Assembly: GCA_033977485.1 (NCBI GenBank)
Contig: CM066998.1
Span: 28,831,501 to 28,895,500 of the forward strand
Length of the DNA stretch: 64,000 bases
Direction: 5' to 3'
Source: Hydrangea macrophylla
Taxonomy: Eukaryota > Streptophyta > Magnoliopsida > Cornales > Hydrangeaceae
The translations under genes were made by a program, and so were the position numbers. Numbering within the stretch: position 1 is the first letter of the stretch; the number at the start of each line of letters is the position of its first letter. Shown here piece by piece: positions 20,750 to 32,721 of this stretch. Under the pieces are notes generated by a model that had not been told where the DNA came from, did no database searches, and worked only from the letters and a program-made list of their open reading frames with translations.

Positions 20750-23700
20750 ATGTCCGAGCAAAAAAAATGCCCGATCAAGGTCTGTCGAGCTCGTTCCTGT
20801 GTCTTTTCCAGTAAGCCTTCATTTTTCCAGCCTTGTAATTCCTTGTATTCCTATCTTCTTCTCCTTCTCGTGTTCCTGAGTGTGGTTGGAGAATAGGAAC
20901 CTGCTAGGGCTTGTGAGGGAGCGTGATTTTTTCTTTTTGAGGTTCTCCCCCTTTTTTAGATCTGGTGGTGCAATAGAGCAATTGAACTGGTCGGGGTGCC
21001 CTAGGGTGGTTCAATTAGAGTGCTACTTTACATTGAAAACCTTATACCTCTTTCCCTTTAGGCCTTTAGAGCTTCCTTACCTGTATCTTAGACTTGGAAT
21101 CCCAGACCCTTACTTAGGTCGTCAGTTACGCCCTCGCCCAATTGTAGAACTCTTAGAAAAGTGTCACTCTGGCTTCAACTTGTCATCCCGATCGGAGGAC
21201 GAACAATCCAGGTCAGGTACTCTGGACACCAGCCTAGACCCTCCATCACTCTCTCCTTCTGATCACCATAGTAAGGGTAGGATTCCCACCGTGGTACCTG
21301 ATGAAGGACCGAGCCTGGCTTAGGTTGAGGTTCTCGAGCCGGGGGAGGCTGGAAATGAAGCATCGACCTTAGGTAGCTTGGAGGTCTTATTCTCTTGTCG
21401 GGGGACCTCCAGCAGTCTAGGTGCACCAGACTTAGCCAAGATTAGGAAGAATTTTCTTGCTTTGATGATTTCTCCCTGGCTGTGCCGAATGATGAGGTAC
21501 ATGTTTCCCGGCCGGGGTATACCACACTCGACGAGGATGCACTCCATGCATGTTTTTGCCTACCTCTTCATCCCCTCGCGCAGGACTTGCTGATTTACTT
21601 AGGTATCGCCCCTAGGCAGCTTGCCCCGAATGGATGGAGGTTCCTGATGGGGGCCATATCCCTCTAGTCCCAAGTGTTCAGGTACGAGCTTATGCTCCAC
21701 GAATTTCTGTGGACCTACAGGCCGTCCCCATTATATAGGAAGGTTGGATTCTTTTCTCTGAGCGCCTGGCAAGGGAGGAAGATCTTAAAGATCACCCCTA
21801 GTAACAACAAGGGGTAGAAGCGAAAGTTCTTTCGATTATCTACTTTCGGGCTCAGTGCAGAGGCCCCGGGAACCCCCTTGAGGACAATCTGGGCGTGCAA
21901 GCTGAGAAGTTAGTCGCATCTTGAGTTTTCTTTTGTACATTTTTCCCACTACAACAGTATAGGCTGACTTTTTTTTCTCTCACTTTTTTATTCTTGCAGT
22001 GGGATCTGCCGACCCGCAAAATCTCTCGGAAGAGTACCAGAACCGAATAAGGGTACTAGCTCAGGCTCCCATGAACATTGTTATCGTGCTATCTCAGGCG
22101 GGAGAGCCTGTGGTTACATACTGTCTGAACAAAGTTCTCACCGCCCCAATCTTCCCTCCTATCATTGCTAGTAAGTTTTAAAGTTGTATTAATTTCTCGT
22201 CTTCCTGATATCTTCATCTCATTCAGTCGCCTTCAGACTAACTCTTTTTATGATTTGTTGCAGAGATGGCTCCTAGAGATGTAGCTTCCTTGAAGGAGAA
22301 GAAGGCTGCGCTGGCTACACGCGCGGGCCAGAGGAGAAAAAGACAGGGTTCCACAGAGGGCCAGCAATTGAAAAGGCGTCACTAAGGGCCCTGCGTGGAG
22401 AAGAAGCGGTCGGGACATTAGCTCCCGGAGTGACTATCGCTGTTTTCCCCATACGCCTTCCTGACGCCATACTGGCTGGGGCATCGACTCCCCAAGTGCA
22501 GGTTGTTACACCCTCCAGGCCACACGACATTATAAGCGGGATACTGGCGGTGGAGATGGCGGACGATGTCCAAGTGAGGGTCCGACCTGGGTTGTTACAG
22601 AGCCAGATTGATAGGTGCTCCGAGTTGGGCCTTGTAGACACCCCATTTTGTCAGCTATCAAATTTAGGAGACCCATAGCTTGGTGGTTCATAATGATCGA
22701 AATGACTCAAAAAGCACTCCAGGAAGTTAGTTTTATCTCTCAAAATGCTCAGAATGACCAAAATACCCCTGAAAGCCCGAACGCTCCTGGATTCAGACCA
22801 AATGTTCTGGAAATGCGCTACGTCGTAATAAAAACAATAAAATGAGTTCTAAAGCAAGACTGGATGAAATCGTCGGCTCCCGGAGACCCCCAGAGGTCCC
22901 GGAAGTTCCTAGAAAGTCCCCGTTGACCGGTTTGACCAAGGTTTGACCAAGTTTGACCAAAGTTTGACCAAAATCATCCAAATTAGCCAAAAAGTTTTGG
23001 GATCATTCTGGATCATGTGGAAAGTATTGAAATGAGTTTTAAAAGAAAATCGAACGAAAACGTCAGCTCTTGGGAGCTCCCAGAGGTTTCTAGAACTTCC
23101 CGGGAATCCCAAGTTTGACTAGTTTGATCAAAAGTTGACTTTGAAACCGAAGCACTATATCATTTTTCAAATATTTTTCATAGATACTAGAGGTCAATAG
23201 CTTTCCAACGGTATGTCGCACATAATTTTTGGATTTGAAACGAATTTATTATGAATTTTCAAAGGCGAAAAAGGTGATCAAATTGGATTTTATCGCGAAT
23301 ACCACAAAACTTTTCAAAGTGACCTATTTCCAAACTATTTTTTATGCAAATTAGACTCCATTATCTTTCCAACGGTATATCACAACCTCAATTTGGAGTT
23401 CGTATGCATTTTCTGTGAATTTCGGACAAAATAAGGCCTTTTGCGAATACCGGAACCTCTGGGGGCCTAAAAAGGATTATCTGGATGAATGAGGAGCAGT
23501 GCCGCCTCGGCACTGGCCCACTACCACCGCGGCACTCTCCTTCAGAATGGTGCATTTTTGTAATTTCTTTTGGGGGTTCATTTTGATTAATTGAAAACCA
23601 AAACGACGTAGTTCTATGTTCACAGATGTCCCCAAAACCACCCCAAATTGGCCTATATAAACCACCCTTGACTTCTCATTTTGGGGGTGTCAATTGCAAG

Positions 23701-26514
23701 CTTTGAAATATTTTAGAGAGAAAGTTGTAGAGATAAGGTTAGAATAGAGAGAAAAGAAGCTTCCTTCTTTGATTTTCAAACAAGAAAGTGTGTTCTAAAC
23801 TTTATTTTTACTACATTACTTCCATTTACTTCATATTCAATACACCTAACCACCATTTTAGTGAGAATTTAAGAGAGAGGAAGCTACTTCCATGTCCAAT
23901 GTCACCATCTATGAGTGAAACACCAAACTACAAGTCCAATACATCATGAATATCATCTATTGATTGCTATCTATTTGTTTGTTTATATTTGTTCATCTTT
24001 TCTTACCTCATTTCTTTTTTGTTTTCTTTATTTACTTACTAGTCTATCATCATCTAGATGATGACATGAAGTTTGAGGTGAGTGAATCCTTATGGATAGT
24101 AGCTCTTGACCTCAAAAACATGTTTGATAGATGATGATTTCAACTTCAATACATTCCTATGTATTCATGCAGTTGTCTTTAAAAAATGAAAATAATACTT
24201 TCCAATAATCTTAGAGGTTCTTGATGATGAGTTTGATGTTGACATTTTAAGTGTTCATAATCTTCATTAAGTATTGAAAATATGTTTTCAAAACCCCCAT
24301 TTCAAAACCCCCTCTTAAAACCCTCATTTTGATTTCAAGAAATGAACCTTGTTTTCTCAAAACCTTCAAAATAGTGAGTCATTTAACTTCAAAGAATTAT
24401 TTTGAGTTCAATACTCAATGTATGAATGCAAGACCACTTGGGGAGTCTTTCTAACTCATTATAGAACACCCATGGTTTTTGGTTTGACTTGAAAGCACTT
24501 GAAAGGGGTCCATTTTTGTCCAAACATTCCTTCCAAACATTCTGCCTCTGCTGTCACAACAGCTAGGTTGACTTTCAACTTGGTTTACATAAAACTTTTC
24601 CAAAACGTGTGGTCCCAACTTATTTTTATCATGAACTTCAATGTCTTAGGAAACTTTCTGTATAATAAGGGCCTCTAGATGTTCTGTTTTTATTTTCTAA
24701 GATTTTCTAACAGTTCAGTCAACAGTACGGACTCTGTTTCTAAATAACATCTATTGTTTATATGATTTCTCTCAATCTGTGATAGTTATTGAAGATTAGC
24801 TTTTTGGGTTGTGTTTTAGACACAATAAGGAATATCTCCATAAAAAATCATGCATTGAAAACATCCCTAACCCCTCTTTTCAATTTCTAGAAGATCATGT
24901 TACTGTTCTGTCCACTATTCACAGCAAGCATACTTTTACTTTCTTCCATTGATTTGATGCTTACATGTACTCCAAATTAGCTCATGTCTTAGGAAGTAGT
25001 TCATACTACATTTTTACATCTCCCATGATGATTTCATTCATTCATTCATAAACATTTTAGATTCTAAGTCATTCTAGGAATCTATGAACATAAAACACAC
25101 TACAACCTTGGCACATTCTAGATACATACATTGCATCCATGCAAAGATTTGGGGTTTTTGCAACTCCTAATCTAAGAAGATTATAAGGAATGATCATGAT
25201 CACACATTCATGATTCCCCTCGATCTAATCCTCCTTTCTCATCCGTCCTGGGGATTGAGAGATCTTCTTTTCTCAAAGTTTGACATGCATCATTCTAGCT
25301 TGCTAAGCATCCTTGTTTTCTTTGATTTATTTGTTTCAAGAACAACTCATGCCCCCTTTAGATTAGGAAAACTTTATTACTTGATATATGATTAGACAAT
25401 TTTTCCTAGGTTTGTGTGATCTTTCACTTTGCATTATGTGATACTTGGCTTAGATCTTATGAATGATATTTTATCTTTAGATCTTCCATTTCAAATTTTC
25501 TTATGTGATGTAATATACTATCATAGTATTAATTATCGAACCATAGATAGTATAAGATGATTATTTGGATGCTAATTGAGGCCCGTCGAGAGATGGGGCG
25601 TGTTGAGGGTGTTTTAGTCGCGACAAAGGCTCCTTCCTCTCTCGTACCAAAACCCCGAGCCAAGTTCTTTGGTTATGAAGGGTCGGTGCCCTTTATCCAT
25701 TTGGGTGAGTCAAAATTAGGTTTCTTGGTTCCTTAAAGACCAAGTGGGGACTCTATATCTGTTTTCAACAGACTTTCCTTTTCTTTGATCCAAATCAATT
25801 TCAAACAAAAGCAAAAAGAGGTGGAATTCCGCGTGTCCACAGGCCCCGAGGCACTGATCGGGTGGCTGTATAGCATCAGCTACATGGTAAGTACCTTCAT
25901 ATGAAATTTTCCTTATTTTCGTGCCCGTAACAACTAATGACTTCTCTCCCTTATTCTTATAGGTTGGTTGCTTGGCGGCGGGGACTGAGGCTTACCTGCC
26001 CGGGGTGGCTGAGAGACTGGCTTCTGCTCTGGCCACTTTGGCTACAGAGAAGGCAGTGCGGGAGGCTTTGGGTTTTGCTCTCTCTGTGGAGGAGGAGAAG
26101 GCAAGAACCCTGGTACTGGAGTTGGCAGAAGCCCAAGAAGACCTAGCAGGCGAACGGACAGCCCGGTAGACTGTAAAAGCCGAGAAGGCATCTGTTGAGG
26201 CCAAAGAGGTGGCTGTGGAGGCCGGGAAAGAGGCCGTAGAAGACAAGAAGCTTGCTCTTTCTGAGGTCATCATTGCTCAGAAGACGGAGGTGAAGGACAC
26301 AGAGGAGGAGTTTGAGGCTGGCTTTCTCATGAGTTATACTGACCTGACCCAGCAGGCGGCTGCTGACCATCCAGGCTGGGACCTCTTGGGCTACTCGTGA
26401 GCTAAGTCTGACTATTAGAAGGAGGAGTAGGCTACAGAGGGGGCTGCCGTTGAAGACACGCCGGCTAAGGACACTACTACCAAGGATGAAGTGGTCTTGG
26501 TGGACGACTCTTAG
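20750..26514 (+). pseudogene. Antisense extra gene of Tat-1 ('putative gypsy type transposon' family), interrupted
   Basis: Plus-strand coding blocks lie head-to-head with pol. Near 21000-21110 is ECYFTLKTLYLFPFRPLELP. At 21482-21900 is the recognisable domain LHACFCLPLHPLAQDLLIYLG / LAPNGWRFLMGAI followed by degraded YRKVGFFSLSAW, typical of the plant family annotated as putative gypsy type transposon (Transposase_28). A further exon at about 21999-22170 (SADPQNLSEEYQNRIRVLAQ) has acceptor TTCTTGCAG and donor GTAAGTTT. Another follows TTGTTGCAG at 22263. The C-terminal exon at 25962-26514 is a coiled-coil-like region (AVEAGKEAVEDKKLALSE) ending in an acidic tail and TAG. An intron fits 25887-25961 (GTAAGT...CTTATAG). 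A solo LTR splits it at 22633-25843. Stops show it is inactive. Its molecular role is unknown. Confidence 0.7.
22633..25843 (+). repeat. Solo LTR (3.2 kb) of the Tat-3 family
   Basis: The segment begins TGTAGACACCCC and ends GTGTCCACA, with terminal inverted TGTAGACA/TGTCCACA. It is flanked by 5-bp near-repeats GGCCT (22628-22632) and GGCCC (25844-25848). Its last 1.3 kb matches the 5' LTR remnant at 55342-56694. No internal domain is present, so it is a solo LTR produced by LTR-LTR recombination. A TATA motif (CTATATAAACC) lies near 23653. U3 contains a run of GTTTGACCAA units (about 22926-22976) and a duplicated block with CTTTCCAACGGTAT (near 23202 and 23366). Removing it rejoins the antisense gene in frame. 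Confidence 0.9.
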
Positions 26515-27355
26515 TCCCCGACCTGTACCTTTATTTATTTTTTTCTCTTTTTTTTGGAGGGGGGGAGGGGGTGGGTAGGCCGCTATAATTGCCCCCCAGG
26601 CATTGTACATATCTTTTTTGAACAAGTAATGAAAAGGCCCTCCGAGGTCACCTTTTTGCAGCAATCCCTTATGTTCTTGTATCTGTATACATGTGTTTGT
26701 TTATAATTGCATGTGGCTGACCAGTTGTGAGTCTTGTCCCCCGTCTTAGCAAAAGGTTTCGGACTATGACCGGTAGGGAACACTTGGTCTTTAGGGGACC
26801 TGTAGCGCCTTCAAGTTCTCCAAACCATTGATGGCTAGGTAGTTTGTAAGTCTGTAGGCCCCTCCGGGGTATTGAAGGAATTTTTCTATTTCTACCCCGG
26901 GAGGTTAACTCTAGGCATTGTAGGCACTTAGGAATGTTATAGGGGTTAATTCCAAGTCCTATTAGTGCTCGGTATGATTTCTTGTATTAGTTCAATATTC
27001 CTCCTACCCCCCCAAGCTTTTGCAAGGCGGGCGTCCGTAGAGGAAGTGACTGTAGGTAACCAACCTTGAACATTGGTAGTTCTAGGGTCTTTCTAGGTTT
27101 GCTATCATCAGCCACATAGGGGGATTTGCCCCCATTGTACGTTATGCACCTAGGCAAAACCAATGCCTCGGGGATGGCCCCGAGGTCTTGTTGGTGCTTC
27201 GGATGTGGCTCCGAGGTCTTTTTGATGCCATGGAAAATTGGTAAGGAATACTTTGTAGAAGAAAAATCTTTTATTCAAACTGAAGAACTGCTCGAAAGGA
27301 ACTACAAAAATATTTTTTTAAAGAAAGTCTAAATCCCTAACGTAGATCCATATTT
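26515..27355. other. Spacer between Tat-1 antisense gene and integrase end
   Basis: The two genes converge on this spacer. It holds a T-run and a G-rich tract near 26540-26578 and no convincing ORF. Both transcripts would have to terminate here. Confidence 0.5.
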
Positions 27356-28500
27356 CACTGAAAGTACTTTCGTAGGTGCTGTACATTCCAGGGGTATGAC
27401 AGCTCTTGTCTGTCCAGGGTCTGTAACCAGTAGGTTCCCGGACTGTTAACCTGGGCAACCTTATAGGGCCCTTCCCAGTTTGGTCCTAACTTTTCATGCT
27501 GGGGATCCTAGTTGACTGATTCATTTCCTTTAGGACGAGGTCCCCGACCTTGAAACTGCGGTGTTTGACCTTACTGTTAAAGTACCGTGAGAGCCGCTCC
27601 TTGTAGGCTGCTACTTTCGGATATACCTGGTCCATTTTCTCTTTTATGAAATCGAGTTCTCCTCTGAGGGCTTCCTCATTGCCTTGCTCGCTAAAGTTAG
27701 CCACCCAGTATGTTGTCAGTCCAAGTTCTGTGGGTACCACTACTTCGAATCCATAGGTAAGTGGGAACGGGGTCTCCCCTGTTGCTACATGGAGATTAGT
27801 ACGATAAGCCCACAGAAGGGTCGGTAGTTCCTCCGGCCATAGTCCTTTAGCGTCCTCAAGCCTAGTTTTGATGGACTGCAGGATCGTTCATTTCATTACT
27901 TCGACTTGGCCATTGGCGTGTGGATGGTTGGGGAAGAGTCGTGATTTGATATCCTATAGCCCAAGCAGAACTGTCAGAATACCGGAGTGTCAAACTGCCT
28001 TCCATTCTCGCTTACTAGCACTCGGGGTATGCCAAACCTACTGAGAATGTTACTTTCAACAAAACTTTCCATTTTCTTCTTGGTGATTGTTGCCAAGGGC
28101 TCGGCTTCTGTCCACTTGGTAAAATATCCACAGCGATGACGGTAAACTTGACTTGGCCATTTCCATTAAAAGGGGGCTGACAATATCGATGCTCTATTGA
28201 GCAAACGGCCAGGGGCTGAGGATCAAAGTTTGGAGTTGTGCTGGGCGATTGATCATGTTGGCATGCCTTTGGCACTTATCACACCATTTGACGTACTCCC
28301 GAGAATCCCAAGCCATTGTTGGCCAATAGTACCCTTGCAACAAGACCTTGCGGGAGAGTGTCCGACCTCCGATGTGACTTCCGCACACCCCTTCGTAGAT
28401 TTCATATAAGATTGCTCTGGGCAGGGTGGATGCATCAAAGATAGGGGATGGAGAACCCCCTTTTGTAATGTACACCATCGAAAAAGTGATATCTAGCCGC
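27356..28500 (-). pseudogene. pol: Tat-1 integrase, degraded
   Basis: Reading leftward, an N-terminal zinc-binding motif (EGVCGSHIGGRTLSRKVL, then WCDKCQRHA) is clear at 28478-28194. The catalytic core follows with several stops and shifts; NHPHANGQVE near 27910 marks the glutamate region. The C-terminal domain at 27740-27486 has YKERLSRYFNSKVKHRSFKVGDLVL. The last residues (NVQHLRKYF) end near 27360. Confidence 0.82.
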
Positions 28501-29052
28501 CCGATATTTTACGTGTCAGGCTTCATCTTTCTCGTCCGGTAGACCACCAGTTGTGAACTTCATAATAAGATCAATCTAGCTGGGCCCTAAGTCGACTGGG
28601 TCAACGTCCATGCCTTTTAAGTTGGACACACTGAGCTCGGGTAAGTATTCTACCCTTATCCCAAGGAGGTCTGATCGCAAGATGATGCTAGCCATGCTAA
28701 CCGATCTGCCCTTGTGTTCTACTCTCTCGGGATCTGTTTAATCAAGAAACCTTTGAGCTGTTTTGTAACTGACCTGACTAGGGTCATGTAGGCCACCATG
28801 TTATCTTTCTACGCTTCATACTCCTGATTGACTTGGTTGACAACTAGTTGTGAGTCGTTGTATCCTTGAATTTATTGCACGCCCATTGAGGTAGCCAATT
28901 ATAACCCGACCAATAAGGCTTTGTACTCGGCTTCGTTGTTGGAGGCCTGAAACCCGAACCTTAGTATGTAATCCAATTGGATCGTCAGGTGTGGTCAGGA
29001 TGATCCCTGCCCTGCTGCCATGTTTGTTGGAGGATCCGTCCACATAGAGTAC
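28501..29052 (-). pseudogene. pol: Tat-1 second RNase H (aRNH), degraded
   Basis: VLYVDGSSNKHGSRAGIIL at 29049-28990 is the start of the additional, archaeal-type RNase H that Tat elements carry between their own RNase H and integrase. The downstream part (SDSQLVV-like region) is broken by stops and shifts. Confidence 0.75.
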
Positions 29053-29530
29053 CTAGGTCGGGGTGTCAGGATGTACCTCGACTAGATTATCCAGGTACGT
29101 GAATTCCACAAGGAAGTCTGCCACTACTTGTCCCTTGATAGCCATTTGGGGTCTATACACCACTTTAAATTCTTCTAACTCGAATGCCCACTTTATGAGC
29201 CTCTTAGATGTTTCAGGATGGGTTAGGATCTTTCGTAAATGCTGGTCAGTGAGCACCATAATGACATGAGCTTGGAAGTATGGGCGGAGCCATCGGGCTG
29301 AGGTAATGAGGGCAAAGGCAAGCTTCTCTATTTGGGGGTATCTGCTTTCTATGCCTTGTAATGCCTGGCTCGTATAGTAGACTGGGTATTGCACCCCATC
29401 CTCATCTCTGACCAACACTAAGCTCACCGCCGAGGGTGACACTGCCAAGTAAAGCCACAACTCCTCCTCTGGTACGGGCATCGAGAGCAGAGGAGGCAAT
29501 TTCAGGTGCTTCTTGAGCTCCTAAAATGCC
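29053..29530 (-). pseudogene. pol: Tat-1 RNase H
   Basis: The 148-codon frame reads EELWLYLAVSPSAVSLVLVR, PVYYTSQALQGIESRYPQIE, KLAFALITSARWLRPYFQAH, and ends with AIKGQVVADFLVEF. This is the standard RT-linked RNase H of the Tat lineage. It is open throughout and reads into the second RNase H after one stop. Confidence 0.88.
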
Positions 29531-30310
29531 TCTTCATACTCTTCTGGCCATTAAAGCTTTGCGGAGGATTTTGAAGAATGGCAGGCACCGATCAGTAGCT
29601 CGGGAGACAAATCTGATCAAGGCAGCTACTTGCCGAGCCAAACTTTGTACTTCCTTTGTTGACCGGGTTGACCTCATGTTTATGATGGCTTGAATTTTTT
29701 TGGGGTTTTCCTCAATTCTGCACCGGCTCACCAAGTACCCAAGGAACTTCCTAGACGAGACTCTAAATGTGCACTTGGCTGGGTTCAACCTCATTTGGAA
29801 TTTCCATAAGATGCTGAAGGCCCCGGCCAAGTGCTCGAGATGGTTGGACTCGTCTCGACTTTTGACTAGGAGATCGTCAACATATGCCTCCATTGTTTTC
29901 CCGATCAGATTTTTGAACATATAGTTGACCAGGAATTGGTAAGTTGCCCCGACATTTTTGAGGCCGAAGGGCATCACCTTGTAGCAATACGTCCCCTAAT
30001 CAGTGATGAAAGAAGTCTTCTCTTCGTCCCCGGGATACATGCTGATCTGGTTGTATTCCGAGTAGGCATCCATGAAAGAGAGAAGTGAATGACCGACCGT
30101 GGAGTCCACGAGGAGGTCTATCCTAGGTAATGGATAGCAGTCCTTGGGGCAAGCCTTGTTCAGGTCGGTGAAGTCCACATACATTCTCCACTTCTCGTTG
30201 CTCTTCTTGACCAGTACCACTTTAGCCAACCAGTCAGGATAGTGAACTTCCTGGACCAACCTTGCCTTGAGGAGCTTTTCAATTTCCTCGTGCACTGCCA
30301 CTTATCTTTT
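29531..30310 (-). pseudogene. pol: Tat-1 reverse transcriptase
   Basis: Two frames cover RT. The first, 30301-29996, has VDFTDLNKACPKDCYPLPRI and LLSFMDAYSEYNQI. The second, 29977-29534, has MPFGLKNVGATYQFLVN, the catalytic AYVDDLLVKS and the thumb FLGYLVSRCRIEENPKKI. A TAG-type stop near 29997 and the change GYN to EYN in the first motif mark decay. The YVDD box itself is intact. Confidence 0.9.
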
Positions 30311-30960
30311 GAGAGCCATACCCCTCCTCTTCTACTTGACTAGACAGGAGCTCGAGTCAATGTTGAGATGGTAGGACATGACCCGGGGATCAATTCCTGG
30401 TATGTCTTCATGGCACCAAGCAAAGACATCTTGGCTCTCTCTCAGGAACTGGATTAACTTTTCTCTAAGACTTGGTTCAAGAGATTTCCAATGCTAATGG
30501 ACCGACCGGGGAACTTGGGGTCTAGCACCACTTGATCTAGTTCCTCTACTAGGCCCTGGGGGGTTAGGAACTTGATCACTAGGCTGTAAGTTGACACCAC
30601 TGCTTTGGTTCTGTTGAGCATGAGCCTTCTGAGGATGGCAGTATAAGCGGAGGGGGCTTCCACTACAACAAAATTTGTGACTATAGAGACTTGCACCAAG
30701 TAGGTCCCCATAAAAACTGGCAATTCAATTATTCCGAGCGGTTGTGTGCGGGATCTGTTGAACCCTACCAAGGGAATGGCCATTGGTCAGAGCCGGTCCC
30801 TTGATTTCCCAAACTAATCGAATGCTGAAGTAAACAGAATGTCTGAGGAGCTGTCGATGTCCACCAACACTCTCTTTACCATGTAATTGGTTGTGGAGAG
30901 TGTTACCACCAGCGGATCGTCTGGGGGCAATACAGATCCTTTACATTGTCGGATGAGAAT
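30311..30960 (-). pseudogene. pol: Tat-1 aspartic protease region
   Basis: From 30949 leftward the protease reads LPPDDPLVVTL..NYMVKRVLVDIDSSSDILF, in which the active-site triplet DNGS/DTGS has become DIDS. The C-terminal half (30783-30454) has LGIIELPVFMG and AYTAILRRLMLNRTKAVVSTYSLVIKFLT. The N-terminal boundary is cut by Athila-C at 30961. Confidence 0.82.
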
Positions 30961-32590
30961 TGACAAGCGGGGGTATTTGTAAAGTTTAATCGTGCTAAAA
31001 TAAAGAAATACATTGATTAAGTCTACAACTCCCTTGCAAATCTGTAATTTGGATTACAATGCCAGCTTTTACATAATATGATTAATCTATAAGTTGTATT
31101 GATTTAGCTATAATTTGTGCAGATCACCGCTTGCTATGGAAGAAATGAATAAGTAGGATAAAAGGGATGCTGGATTTTAAGGAAGACAGTTGAAACATGA
31201 AAAGTGAGTCTCGACGATCAAAGATCATTCAAGCGATCAAAGTTTTGATCGATCGAAGAAGGTTCAAGCGCTCCAGAATTCCAGAAGTTCAATCGATCAA
31301 GTGATGTTCGATCGATCGAACATGGCTTTTATCAGAACTTACGTGCGCGCAGTAGAGATTGAGTTTTTAACCCTAGCTTTAGGTTTATGTATAAATACTC
31401 ATTTTGTTTACGTCCAAAGGGATGCCCACTTCAATTTTTATCAGTTTACATAGAGAGAGGATAGTTTATTCTTGATTTTTGTAGGTTTGAAGCTTTGGAT
31501 ATAGCTTTTGGGATTGATTTCTATAGTTTAATATAAGTTTTTCTATTCCAGGTTCTGCAATCTTAGTTTATTTACATTCTAGTCACTTAAAATCGTAGTT
31601 TAATCTGTTAGAATTGATTGTTTTCGTAGTAGTAGTTTTAAATCACTTGGTTTTCATAGATTTCATGCTAAAATCACAACCAAACATGCCTTTAATGAAC
31701 TTTCACGTTAAAAACGAATCTGTAACACTCCAGACCATGTCTAAGTAGTCCCCAGGTTGGTAGATCACAATGAAATAGTGATCTCCACCCTCTGCCATGC
31801 AGCAGTATAAAACCTGCACTCGATCGATCAAAATAGTTCGATCGATCGAAGCAGACACGTAGTCAAGCGATCGAATCCATTTCGATCGCTCGAGAGATGA
31901 TGATATTCGATGGATCGAAAGCGCGTCGATTGATCGAACCTTTAGATTCTGGAGAAGTCTTTTTATAGTATTCCAAGACTTTCTTCTTTTGAGATTTGTT
32001 ATCAAACTGTCCCCAAATGATTAGTTTGTCAAAACAGTTTCATTGCTTTAAGCCTTAAGGCATTTTTCTTCAATAACTTTTGCAAACCATTTTGAATGCT
32101 AACACCATACAGAATGCGAGACTTAACTACTATTTTATACCACCTTCATGTGTTTTGGAAACAAGTGTGATGATGTTGTCCTGGCTATGAACAGACTATT
32201 GATTCTCTATCTTTAGAAAATACGAAATACTGCAGATAGACACACTCCTTAGAGCTTAAATGTAATAGCGTGGTAGATGGCATGATCGCTGCGGATTCGT
32301 GTGATCCCAACATTCCCTTTATATAAAGAAAACCGCTTTTAAAACATCGCTTTAGTTAAATAGTTAATCATTAGTTTACTTTAATTGCTTTAGTAGTTAT
32401 ATTCTGTAGAACTTCGTGTTCTACACCTTGTTTTAAATCTTGAATTTTCCTTTTTCCTTTAGAGTTTAATCTAAGTTTTTAGTTTAACACCTTCCCTGTG
32501 GGATCGACCTGGTCTTACCAGATTACTACTTGAACGTCTACCTACACTTGGGTATAGCACATAAGTGCACACAACATTTTATACGTGCCA
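30961..32590 (+). repeat. 5' LTR of Athila-C
   Basis: The LTR begins TGACAAGCGGGGGTATTTG and ends ATACGTGCCA. It is the plus-strand relative of the Athila-A/B LTRs, about 1.63 kb. Palindrome clusters lie at 31214-31322 (upstream of the TATA-like TATAAATA near 31390) and 31818-31940 (transcribed part), the same layout as the other copies but more decayed. Confidence 0.9.
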
Positions 32591-32596
32591 TGTTTT

Positions 32597-32614
32597 TGGC
32601 ACCAGTGCCGGGGA
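32597..32614 (+). promoter_or_regulatory. Primer binding site of Athila-C, degenerate
   Basis: TGGCACCAGTGCCGGGGA differs from the Athila tRNA-Asp site at three positions. It lies 6 nt after the LTR end. Confidence 0.8.
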
Positions 32615-32721
32615 AGGCGACGATTTAATACTTAGATCACCTCAATCTACCTTAATCTATTTCTGTTTTCTTTTTCTTTTAGGTTTTTTAGATTAAATCT
32701 CCTTAAGAATCTTTCCCTTTT

